DNA from: CAYNJG01 sp964397295
GTDB taxonomy: Bacteria; Planctomycetota; Planctomycetia; Pirellulales; Pirellulaceae
DNA length: 26,590 nucleotides
Assembly (NCBI GenBank): GCA_964397295.1
Contig: CAYNJG010000086.1
Location: forward strand, 1-26,590
Reading direction: 5' to 3'
Shown: positions 7,139 through 14,790 of the stretch, in pieces
Numbering within the stretch: the first letter of the stretch is position 1
Layout: every line of letters begins with the position of its first letter
Notes under the pieces: model-generated
What the model saw: the letters and a program-made list of their open reading frames with translations, nothing else
The model's database searches: none
Told to the model about the DNA's origin: nothing
Made by a program: the position numbers and the translations under genes

Positions 7139-8070
7139 TGCTTACCTCCGTTCAACAGCTGGCGGATCAGAGATTCTTGTTTGGCAATGAATGGCTCGAA
7201 CTGTTCAGGTTCCGTTTGAGCAACCTTCTGTTCGTCCTTACGTTCACCGTAAACGAAAGCATCGTTTCGTGGCCGCCAACGATGATAGTACAGCGTGTTC
7301 TTTTTCACGATCGCTTGGCGTAGCGAGTCAGCTTCCGGCGAGTTGAATTCCCATTTCGGCCGCGGTTGCGACAACTTGGAAACAATTGTTTTAGCTGCCT
7401 CACGGTAGCCTTTGTCGTTCAGGTGGATCCCGTTGTCCGAAGAAGCCGCATCTGTGTTTTGCATGGCGGCAAACAGATCAATGAAGTGATGACCTTTTGA
7501 CTTTGCAATCTCCTCGATTGCCAACGAGTACATTCGCAGCATCGCATTACGCTGCGCCACGTACCCTGGCTCCGCACCGGACTGCTCGTGTAACGGCGGT
7601 GGTGAGAGCAACACAAAACGTCGCTTTGGTCCGTTTAGGTTCCGCAGTAATCTCTGAAGCCCTCGATCGAATGCATCGAATCCCTCCTCTCCGTCAAATG
7701 ATTCGTTGAAGCCGTACGCGACGAAGACCACAGTTGGCTCCAGCGACAACACGTGTTTCGTCATGCGTTCGAAGCCTTCGTTTGCGTCCCCGAACACCGC
7801 GCGACGCCTTCCTCCTGCGCGAGAATGACCGAACACAGTATCGCCGTCCCACCCGATGTTACGAAACTGAATATCGCGTGACGCATTGCATAGACTGAGC
7901 GCCGCTTCAATGTGCCCATATTCGAGTGCACGTTCGAAGAACGAATTGCCAAGAAAAACAACTCGATCGCCGTCACTTAATTCAAACGTCGTTTCTTGCG
8001 CACTACAGATTGCTCCAAACGCAGTGAAAAGCCATACGGTGAGAAACAAAACTGCAAATCGTGTTGTCAT
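7135..8070 (-). CDS. Exported SGNH/GDSL-family hydrolase
   Basis: A 311-residue protein with signal peptide at 1-24 (cut near CSAQ). The SGNH blocks are: block I FLGNSFFER with the nucleophile S43 (Asn in place of the usual Asp, so GNS rather than GDS), a block II glycine in NIGWDGD, block III GFNES with N122, and block V D212 and H216 in DNGIHLND. The catalytic set is therefore complete. The C-terminal YYHRWRPRND...YG..K.EQ segment is a recurring tail in planctomycete SGNH proteins located next to PVC-type heme proteins, as here. The likely role is ester removal (such as acetyl groups) from polysaccharides outside the cytoplasm. GGGA lies about 8 nt before the ATG. It is the first gene of a two-gene operon. 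Confidence 0.88.
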   Translation of the reverse strand: MTTRFAVLFLTVWLFTAFGAICSAQETTFELSDGDRVVFLGNSFFERALEYGHIEAALSLCNASRDIQFRNIGWDGDTVFGHSRAGGRRRAVFGDANEGFERMTKHVLSLEPTVVFVAYGFNESFDGEEGFDAFDRGLQRLLRNLNGPKRRFVLLSPPPLHEQSGAEPGYVAQRNAMLRMYSLAIEEIAKSKGHHFIDLFAAMQNTDAASSDNGIHLNDKGYREAAKTIVSKLSQPRPKWEFNSPEADSLRQAIVKKNTLYYHRWRPRNDAFVYGERKDEQKVAQTEPEQFEPFIAKQESLIRQLLNGGKQ

Positions 8071-8449
8071 CGAAGCGTTCCCAGCAAACTTTTCTTAGTT
8101 GACGTGTAGCTCCGTTTTACCATCGGTGAAGGCCAAGTTCACGCTTTCATGAAGACGCTGACCTGAATTTTGGATACGCAATGGCCAGATCCATTGGCAG
8201 ATTCCGCCCCGGATGCATCCGATCTCGAGCTCAAATTGGAGTCAGGCGATGGCAACCTGCGGACGTCACATTCGCGCCAGAATAAACGTGATGCGATGAG
8301 CGACACGCGTCCCTACCAGCCGCCAATTCAGACAATCCCGCAAAAGACGGCAACTTTCGTTAAGACGGGCGATCGCCAAAGACGAATAGATCTGAAGTGC
8401 ATTGACAGCATTGGCAGCACTTCAGTTTCACGACGTTTGTCACCAGGTT
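8071..8449. other. Divergent intergenic region, no credible gene
   Basis: About 380 bp separate the minus-strand SGNH gene from the plus-strand pentein gene. A plus-strand open frame at 8170-8472 begins with TTG, overlaps the next gene, and has neither a recognisable domain nor a ribosome site. I see no convincing promoter pair, RNA element or repeat; both divergent promoters must lie somewhere here. Confidence 0.5.
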
Positions 8450-10057
8450 ATGGCTACTTCTACGCAAACTAGCACAATCGATCCCGAAGTTTCGGTACCA
8501 GATCAGTCAAGCCTGCGCCCCGCGACGCTGCTTCGCTTTGCGGCCATATGGATTGTGTTGTCCGAACTTAGTTGGCGAGTTCTGTGTGTCTTACCAGTAG
8601 TCAATAACCGCTGGCTCTACATCGCCGGGCTACTAATGTTGTTTGTCGCGATTGGAATCTTGTCGCAGTTCAACAAGTCCGTTGAAAACGACGGCGCGTT
8701 GCGACACGGCGCATCTCGCAGGTCGATGTTGAAGAGCTTGGCAAATCTGGCTGCCGTCGGTGTACTCGCGCGAGCCGCGTACTTTGCGGTGCCGCTGAAT
8801 CCTCTTCGCAAGGCACCGGAAGAGCTGTTTCTCCCAATGAAACAACAAGCGAAGACGTGTAGTTCGCAAGAGGTGACCGAGTTTGAGTTGTTGCCCGACG
8901 CCGAGACACCCATCGATGTACTCGTGCTAATCAACTCTGCGAGTCATTTCACTACGCCGTCGCATACGGAAATGGTTCGAAACTTAAGACCTGAAACGAA
9001 GATTCTCATCGTTGTCGATCACCAAGACGCCGCGCACGAGTCTTGGAAGATGTTGCGTGATGCTCAGGTTCCACGGCTGGATGATCGTCTTCGATTCATC
9101 TACACACCCGAGTTTCGAAAACAAGCAAAACACCTTCTTCGGCAGTGGGCACAAGATTCCATCAACATTTTGTACAACCCACGCACCAGCGAACTCACAA
9201 TCGCAGAAGTTCCGTCGTTGCTTCGAACACCTCCGTTCACGACCGCCTACAACATTATGGGCCACCAGATCGCCGAGCGTGACATTCCTTGGGTATCGTT
9301 CGCTAAGAACTCATTTGATGAACTACCACTACTTGGAGGAGAAATCACATCGGACCGGCGATATGTCTATGTAACCGAGGGCAGCTACGACATCGAAAAT
9401 CTAGAGCGCCTGACCAACCGAAAAGTTGTTGTACTGCCAACGGCAAACACGACTCACACGGACTTGTTCCACGCCGCAGTTGGGCAAAGTAAATTCGGGA
9501 AACATACCAGCGTACTGCCTGATCCGATCGCCTTCTGCGAGATCATCCGCTCACTCACCGACAGCGAAAAGAGAGCCGCGATTGACGAAATCAAAAGCCT
9601 AGCTCCGACACCGCCACTCACCCTGCACAAAAATCGTAGGCTGATCGACTACAAGGATGTTTGGAATTCGATGCTAAACATCAGCGATGAACAGTTTGAA
9701 GAGATTAGAAACTCAAAGTACGTTCAGCAGCTAAAAGACGCCGAGCAAATACTTACGGACAAAGGAAACGTCATCAAACGCGTTCCAGGTATATCAGTCA
9801 AAGGCATGCCGTTCGGAGTCTATCCAACCAACATCGTGCAAGATCTCTTCCTGGATGACGCAGGCAACCGTGTTCGATCTGCCTACATTCCGAAATACGG
9901 AATTACGAAAGTCGATGATGCCATTGCCGATTTCTACCGCGATTTAGGCTCTTTTCAGTACGTCTACGCAATCCCGGCCGTACATGAAGGCCATTCTATT
10001 GGCGGCATTCGCTGCCGATGCAAAAAAATCGGCGTGCCTCTCTCTCCGCTCGATTGA
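8450..10057 (+). CDS. Membrane-anchored pentein-superfamily enzyme, arginine/peptidyl-arginine deiminase-like
   Basis: A 535-residue protein. The N-terminus has two candidate membrane helices (about residues 22-43 and 49-68). A third hydrophobic stretch follows, preceded by SRRSMLK with R90-R91, a near-consensus Tat motif. The remainder carries the catalytic order of guanidine-modifying enzymes (agmatine deiminase/PAD fold): WAQD (W233, D236), GGE at 296-298, H336-T-D338, and SIGGIRC with C522 near the C-terminus. Between the last two, IPKYG and the spacing of D..IADFY match the strand before the cysteine in that superfamily. Such enzymes hydrolyse or transfer guanidino groups; here it could be an arginine or protein-arginine deiminase acting outside the cytoplasm. 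Substrate is unknown and the family call is from motifs only. The ATG at 8450 is preferred over an in-frame TTG at 8402. Confidence 0.65.
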   Translation: MATSTQTSTIDPEVSVPDQSSLRPATLLRFAAIWIVLSELSWRVLCVLPVVNNRWLYIAGLLMLFVAIGILSQFNKSVENDGALRHGASRRSMLKSLANLAAVGVLARAAYFAVPLNPLRKAPEELFLPMKQQAKTCSSQEVTEFELLPDAETPIDVLVLINSASHFTTPSHTEMVRNLRPETKILIVVDHQDAAHESWKMLRDAQVPRLDDRLRFIYTPEFRKQAKHLLRQWAQDSINILYNPRTSELTIAEVPSLLRTPPFTTAYNIMGHQIAERDIPWVSFAKNSFDELPLLGGEITSDRRYVYVTEGSYDIENLERLTNRKVVVLPTANTTHTDLFHAAVGQSKFGKHTSVLPDPIAFCEIIRSLTDSEKRAAIDEIKSLAPTPPLTLHKNRRLIDYKDVWNSMLNISDEQFEEIRNSKYVQQLKDAEQILTDKGNVIKRVPGISVKGMPFGVYPTNIVQDLFLDDAGNRVRSAYIPKYGITKVDDAIADFYRDLGSFQYVYAIPAVHEGHSIGGIRCRCKKIGVPLSPLD

Positions 10058-10096
10058 AGTTCCACCGCACTTCATGTAACAGCGCGTAACAGTCGC

Positions 10097-10111
10097 ACAA
10101 ATAGAATTTGT
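10097..10111. repeat. Short inverted repeat upstream of the PEP-CTERM fusion gene
   Basis: ACAAAT-AGA-ATTTGT is a perfect 6-3-6 inverted repeat in the 185-bp gap before the gene at 10243. A weak -35/-10 pair (TTGTAT 10108-10113, TAAACT 10132-10137, 18-nt spacing) overlaps it, so it could be an operator. The AT-rich patch stands out from the surrounding sequence. The evidence is modest. Confidence 0.3.
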
Positions 10112-10242
10112 ATTTGTTGCAATTCTTCGTCTAAACTGCCGGCAAGGTCGTATCGATGGAGTTTGCCGTCGTGATATCAGAGCCGGCGTTTGACTCGCAT
10201 TGAGTAAATCAATTGAGTGGTCCAACTGGGGTAAGGTGTCTC

Positions 10243-13053
10243 ATGATCTGGCAGCGTGCGCTTTCGTTTTCTCTTGTTGCTCTTCTATCAGCTATTTTTT
10301 CCGCGACGGCCTCTGCCGTATTGATTGCGGATTTCGATTTCGAATCCGTCTCAGGCGACTCGGTACCCAATAACGGAATTGGTCCAGCGGGCTTGCTTCT
10401 TGATGGTGCCTCCGTGGCGAATGGCGTATTAAGCGTCGATGGGCTGCATTCCGGATTGGATATTCCGCTTGGCGCATTAAGCCCCTTCGACGGTGACGCC
10501 GATTGGTCGGTGCAATTCGACTTTCGAACCGAAGACGAAGGCGGCGGACCATTGTTTTCGTCGGACAACAGCGTTTGCGAAGACGAATGCAACGATGCCG
10601 TGGCAGCAGGTGCCGTCAACATCTTCATCACCGGTGAAGGCGAGGTTACCACCGACGCGTGGTTTATTGGTGCGATCGGTGCTTTCGGGGAAGATGATCA
10701 ACCACTCAACGACGGTGAGTTCCATACAGTCAGACTCGACTACACCGCAGACGGCGGTTTGTGGGAATTGTACATCGACGACTTAGAAGAAGTCGCCGCG
10801 GATGCCGAGTGGCCATATATCCGAGAATCATCGCTCGACCGCACACGGATCGGCGACCAGACCAATCCGGACTTTGGATTTGAAGCGATCGATCCAGACG
10901 AAGACGGAATCGTCGTAGAGTTCGATAACTTCCAAATCGATGCTCCCTCGCCACCGCCTGTTTTGCTGACGGTCAATCGCGAAACGGGCGAAATGCTGTT
11001 GGAGAACATCTCCGGCGAGCGAGTCAATTTCAATCAACTTTCGATCAGCTCACGATCTGGATCACTTTCTCCTGAAGAATGGATTTCATTTTCTACGTTG
11101 CCCGACAGTCCTTTCTCTGTGGATACCGCTACTCCGAATGAACTAACGGAAAGCGCGGATAGTAGCGGTGGCGTTGATGCTGATTTCGCTGACTTCTCGC
11201 TGGGCAATCTGTGGGTTGCTTCGCCGATTCAAGACGTGCGAATCGAGATCTTCGAAACGGATCTGGGCGAAAGCGTTCGCGGCGCAGTGAACTATATCGG
11301 CGATGAGTTAGTATTCGCGGACCTCAACGGCGACGGTGAATTATCGGTACTCGACTGGGACGAGTTCGTTGCCGGTTACGGTTCAAACCTCGACGGGTTA
11401 ACGGGTGTGGAAGGATACTTCCTCGCCGACTTGAATACCGATGGCATCCATGACGCCGAAGACTTCGTGGCATTCGCGGAAGCGTTCGACGCACTCAACG
11501 GCGAGGGAGCTTTCGCCGAGATGCGTGCTTCAACCGTTCCAGAACCCGAAGGAATCGCCATGCTGGGAATCGCGATGATGGGTTTGCTTTCGTTGCGACG
11601 ACGGCGAGCAGCCAACATTCGCACTCCTTCTGCGACACGGCAGAAAGTCAACCCGGCGCTCGCGTTCGTCGCATTAGCAGTGAGTCTCTCAATCAGTCTC
11701 GTTGGTAGTCAGTCCGCGAACGCTGAATTACTTGTACGTTACGAATTCGATGACGGCACCAGCGATACATCGGGCAATGGCCGCGACGGAGACCTCGATG
11801 CGGGGTTCGGTGGAGATCCATTCGTTCGCAACGGTGTGCTGAGTTTAACCGGCCAACTCGAAGAAGGCATGGTCATTCCTCTGGAAGATGCTAATCCGTT
11901 CGACGGCAGCCAAGACTTCACAATTGATATGGCCTTCACGCTGGATCCCCATGACGACGAAGCGGGTCACCTGTTGCTCAGTTCGGCAAACTTTGATGAT
12001 CCAACGAACGGCGACAATCGTTCGATTTCACTTTTCACACGCGAAGAAACTCAGATCGTCTTCGACACCTTTTTCGTTGGCGAAGTGTTTGCCGAAGCAG
12101 ACGAGCCGATTGCCAACGGGGAAAGGCAAGAACTACGAGTCACGTATGTCGCACCACAAAGTGATGACGAAGAGGGAATCATGTGGTTGCGGCTCGGTGA
12201 CACTTGGTTGGCCCAAGGCGAAATCACGCCAGGTGTCCCCGACATTGGTTCGCATGAAGTTCGCTTGGGTAGTTCGTTAAACGATGAATTCCCTTTCGAG
12301 TGCGAAGGTTCCGTGTGCTTTGTCCGTGAACTGTTGGGGGAGGTTGACGAGCTGAGCATCTACGATGAAGCGTTCGCGCCGCGTCTGTTCCAAGCAGAAG
12401 TAAACCGCGCCAACGGCGACATCGTACTTCGTGGCGGCGAGTTCGCTCGAGACGTTTCGTTCTACGAATTCACGAGCGAAAGTGGTGCGATCAACTCCAC
12501 ATCTTGGTCGGCAAGCAACCTCGACCAGCAAAACATTGATGCGTTGGGCGATGGATCGGGCGAGACCTGGGATACACTCGATGGTACATCCGACCGAGTA
12601 GCCGAGGCGTTTCTCACGGGCAGCACATTTTTCGAAGACGGCGTGAACCACACGCTTGAGGGTGCTTGGGCAGGAGGCGCAGAAGACCTTGAGCTTTCAT
12701 TCGTCACGTCCGATTTAGAAGTGCTTTCGGCCGAAGTCATTTACATTGGCGAGGGCAACGGAAACCCTGGCGGCGGTTGCAACGCAAACACCTTGGGTGA
12801 CATCGATGGCAGTGGCGACGTTGCGTTCGCAGACTTCCTGATTCTCTCGCAAAACTTCGGACAAGCAGCAACCGATCACACGACCGGTGATATCGATTGC
12901 AGTGGCGACGTTGCGTTTGCAGACTTTCTGATTCTTTCGCAAAACTTCGGTCAAACCGTCGACGGAGCACAAAGTGTCCCAGAACCGGCTGGCTTGATGT
13001 TTTCTATGCCGATCGTTTTGCTAGGATTGATGCAACGCAAGAAACGCGTCTAG
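10243..13053 (+). CDS. Double-length LamG/dockerin-like/PEP-CTERM surface protein (in-frame fusion of two units)
   Basis: A 936-residue protein with two complete, serially arranged units. Unit 1: a signal peptide (1-25), a LamG-like jelly-roll region, EF-hand/dockerin-like loops at about 358-420 (DLNGDGE, DLNTDGI), and a PEP-CTERM tail starting VPEPE at 432, with a hydrophobic helix and R452-R455. Unit 2 follows without a stop: a second signal-peptide-like stretch ending ANA at 494, another LamG-like region (GNGRDG..., EVDELSIYDEAF), two nearly identical dockerin-like repeats, and a final VPEPAG tail ending QRKKRV. LamG domains bind carbohydrate or protein ligands. PEP-CTERM tails are processed by exosortase, which is not in this window. 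The ATG at 10243 has AAGGTG upstream and begins the signal peptide. It heads a tightly spaced run of five plus-strand genes. See findings for the fusion. Confidence 0.88.
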   Translation: MIWQRALSFSLVALLSAIFSATASAVLIADFDFESVSGDSVPNNGIGPAGLLLDGASVANGVLSVDGLHSGLDIPLGALSPFDGDADWSVQFDFRTEDEGGGPLFSSDNSVCEDECNDAVAAGAVNIFITGEGEVTTDAWFIGAIGAFGEDDQPLNDGEFHTVRLDYTADGGLWELYIDDLEEVAADAEWPYIRESSLDRTRIGDQTNPDFGFEAIDPDEDGIVVEFDNFQIDAPSPPPVLLTVNRETGEMLLENISGERVNFNQLSISSRSGSLSPEEWISFSTLPDSPFSVDTATPNELTESADSSGGVDADFADFSLGNLWVASPIQDVRIEIFETDLGESVRGAVNYIGDELVFADLNGDGELSVLDWDEFVAGYGSNLDGLTGVEGYFLADLNTDGIHDAEDFVAFAEAFDALNGEGAFAEMRASTVPEPEGIAMLGIAMMGLLSLRRRRAANIRTPSATRQKVNPALAFVALAVSLSISLVGSQSANAELLVRYEFDDGTSDTSGNGRDGDLDAGFGGDPFVRNGVLSLTGQLEEGMVIPLEDANPFDGSQDFTIDMAFTLDPHDDEAGHLLLSSANFDDPTNGDNRSISLFTREETQIVFDTFFVGEVFAEADEPIANGERQELRVTYVAPQSDDEEGIMWLRLGDTWLAQGEITPGVPDIGSHEVRLGSSLNDEFPFECEGSVCFVRELLGEVDELSIYDEAFAPRLFQAEVNRANGDIVLRGGEFARDVSFYEFTSESGAINSTSWSASNLDQQNIDALGDGSGETWDTLDGTSDRVAEAFLTGSTFFEDGVNHTLEGAWAGGAEDLELSFVTSDLEVLSAEVIYIGEGNGNPGGGCNANTLGDIDGSGDVAFADFLILSQNFGQAATDHTTGDIDCSGDVAFADFLILSQNFGQTVDGAQSVPEPAGLMFSMPIVLLGLMQRKKRV
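12796..12954 (+). repeat. Two nearly identical 69-bp dockerin-like coding repeats, 90-bp period
   Basis: Copies at 12796-12864 and 12886-12954 differ at only a few, mostly silent, positions. Each encodes GDID.SGDVAFADFLILSQ followed by NFGQ, a Ca2+-loop dockerin type-I-like unit. The 21-bp linker encodes AATDHTT. The DNA-level identity points to a recent duplication or gene conversion. Confidence 0.85.
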
Positions 13054-13102
13054 CGGTTACCAAACGAACAACGGGGCACACAAATTAGTAGGAGTTGATC
13101 AA

Positions 13103-14086
13103 ATGCAATGCCGTTCGAGACGGGGTCGAGAAGGATTCACGCTGGTCGAGCTACTTGTGGTCATCGCAATCATCGCGATGCTCGTCACTCTATTGCTGCC
13201 AGCGGTTCAGGCGGCCAGAGAAGCTGCCCGCCGCACTCAGTGCATCAATCATTTGAAGCAGATCGGTTTGGGTTCGCTGAATCATGAAAGTGCGCACGGA
13301 TTTCTGCCCACCGGCGGTTGGGGGTTCGGTTACATCGGAGACCCAGATCGAGGCTACGGAAAAAGTCAGCCGGGTGGTTGGATGTACAACATCCTCTCGT
13401 TCATCGAAGAAGACGCCTTGCGTGACATCGGTAAAGGCATGCAGGGTCGCGACAAAGAGCGGGTTCTTGGTATGCAGCTGGCAACCACGCCAGTTTCCTC
13501 GTACGGCTGCCCTTCGCGCAGAGACCCAATCGCTCGTGAATTCAAAAATTTTGATCCTTGGATCAACGCTTGGACGGCGCGGCTACCTAAAACGGCTCGT
13601 GGCGACTACGCCTTCAATGGTGGAAGTGGCCGCGACGGTGCTCGCTACGGACCAGATTCATACGAAGAAGGAGACGCAGCTGACTATGAATGGGAATCAG
13701 GTACTGACCCGTCCAACAATGGCATCTGCTTCCAACGAAGTGCGCTAAGTCTTCGCAAGATCTCGGATGGCATGAGCAAGACGTATCTTGGCGGCGAAAA
13801 GTATCTCAATCCAGAATTCTACGAGACTGGCGAATCGTGGGGCGACGATGCGTCGTACTACACGGGCGTCGATCACGACAACCTGCGTTGGGCAGGCGAT
13901 GTTCCAGCTCGAGACCAGATTGGGTTACACGCGCCGATGATCTACGGTTCTGCACATCCCGCCATCTTCAACACAGTCATGTGTGACGGCTCGGTTGCTA
14001 GTCGAGAGTACGCAATCGACAAGGACGTTCATCGGCTAAATGCAGACCGGCGTGACGGGACAGTCGTCGTTGATGACGGCGCGTAG
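13103..14086 (+). CDS. DUF1559 (SBP_bac_10) protein with type IV prepilin-like N-terminus
   Basis: A 327-residue pseudopilin-like protein. The leader ends with a prepilin peptidase site: basic MQCRSRRGREG, then FTLVELLVVIAIIA with the conserved Glu at +5. The N-terminal helix continues into LLLPAVQAAREAARRTQC, the hallmark of the very large planctomycete DUF1559 family. The C-terminus has the usual HP...MCDGSV motif and ends RRDG plus a short tail. Proteins of this family are presumed to build or decorate type II secretion/pilus-like structures, but their roles are not established. TAGGAG lies 8 nt before the ATG, which is 49 nt after the PEP-CTERM gene, implying co-transcription. The stop codon lies within a weak stem with a T7 tract. 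Confidence 0.95.
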   Translation: MQCRSRRGREGFTLVELLVVIAIIAMLVTLLLPAVQAAREAARRTQCINHLKQIGLGSLNHESAHGFLPTGGWGFGYIGDPDRGYGKSQPGGWMYNILSFIEEDALRDIGKGMQGRDKERVLGMQLATTPVSSYGCPSRRDPIAREFKNFDPWINAWTARLPKTARGDYAFNGGSGRDGARYGPDSYEEGDAADYEWESGTDPSNNGICFQRSALSLRKISDGMSKTYLGGEKYLNPEFYETGESWGDDASYYTGVDHDNLRWAGDVPARDQIGLHAPMIYGSAHPAIFNTVMCDGSVASREYAIDKDVHRLNADRRDGTVVVDDGA

Positions 14087-14108
14087 GTTTTCAAGCACGC
14101 ATTTTTTT
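14081..14108 (+). terminator. Weak terminator-like stem with T7 tract after the DUF1559 gene
   Basis: GCGT (14081-14084) can pair with ACGC (14097-14100), followed by seven T residues (14102-14108). The stem is only 4 bp with a 12-nt loop. At most it would attenuate transcription into the following lipoprotein gene rather than stop it. Confidence 0.25.
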
Positions 14109-14126
14109 GATTGGAAGAGGAAGAAG

Positions 14127-14762
14127 ATGCGACGACGGCTCACCATAGCCATGTTGGCCACGTTGGTGATTCTTGTGGCGGGGTGTCGGTACCAGCTGCC
14201 GGCGCTAAAGCCGCCCAAGTTCGACAAAGAAGCGGCCAGTGCTGCGGCCATGGAACAATACGATTCGAACGCGGACGGCAAGATCGACAAGACGGAGCTG
14301 AAGTCAGCGCCGGGTATCAGCTTTTCGTTGGACCGAATCGACACGAATGAAAATGGCGAAGTTACAGCCGACGAAATCAGTGACATGATTCAGGAAAAGT
14401 GGATCGACAGCGGTGGTGGCATCATGCGAGTTGCCGTTGAGGTAACCCTGCGCAATAAACCGCTCTCGGGCGCGACGGTAACGTTCGAGCCTGAAGCATT
14501 CCTGGGAGACGTTATTCATCCCGCGACCGGCGAGACAGACGAAACCGGCTACGCCGCCATGTCGATGGCGCTTGAGCACATGCCAGACGAGAACAACCGC
14601 TCGGGATGCAAACCCGGTTTGTATCTAGTTCGTATTTCCAAAGAAGTTGACGGCAAGGAAATCGTCCCAAAGAAGTACAATACTGAAACCACTTTAGGCG
14701 TAGAAGTCGCGACCCGTGCTTCTTATATGCCTGGCGCTGCGCAGTTCAACCTTCGAAAATAG
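14127..14762 (+). CDS. EF-hand lipoprotein with transthyretin-like C-terminal domain
   Basis: A 211-residue lipoprotein. After MRRRLTIAML comes a hydrophobic stretch and the lipobox LVAGC with C20 as the lipidation site. Two EF-hand loops follow: D46 to E57 (DSNADGKIDKTE) and D72 to E83 (DTNENGEVTADE), suggesting Ca2+ binding. The C-terminal ~110 residues have the RNKPLSGATVTFEPE pattern and a GE.DE.GYA turn typical of carboxypeptidase-regulatory/transthyretin-like beta-sandwich lipoproteins. In planctomycetes these usually sit directly behind DUF1559 genes, as here. The start at 14127 is chosen because it begins the lipoprotein signal and has a purine-rich GGAAGAGGAAG upstream; an in-frame extension to 14040 would overlap the previous gene. 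Function is unknown. Confidence 0.88.
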   Translation: MRRRLTIAMLATLVILVAGCRYQLPALKPPKFDKEAASAAAMEQYDSNADGKIDKTELKSAPGISFSLDRIDTNENGEVTADEISDMIQEKWIDSGGGIMRVAVEVTLRNKPLSGATVTFEPEAFLGDVIHPATGETDETGYAAMSMALEHMPDENNRSGCKPGLYLVRISKEVDGKEIVPKKYNTETTLGVEVATRASYMPGAAQFNLRK

Positions 14763-14790
14763 CGAGAATTGCATCGTTGGTTCCTGTAAA

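Noticed and set aside
8170..8472. Plus-strand open frame before the pentein gene
   Set aside because: TTG start, no ribosome site, no domain, and overlap with the real gene start.
12796..12954. Regular repeats considered as a CRISPR array
   Set aside because: Only two copies, in frame, encoding a dockerin-like domain; the spacer is coding and short.
14716..14790. GTG start for the DUF1592 protein
   Set aside because: It lies inside the preceding lipoprotein gene and adds residues ahead of the signal region with no ribosome site.
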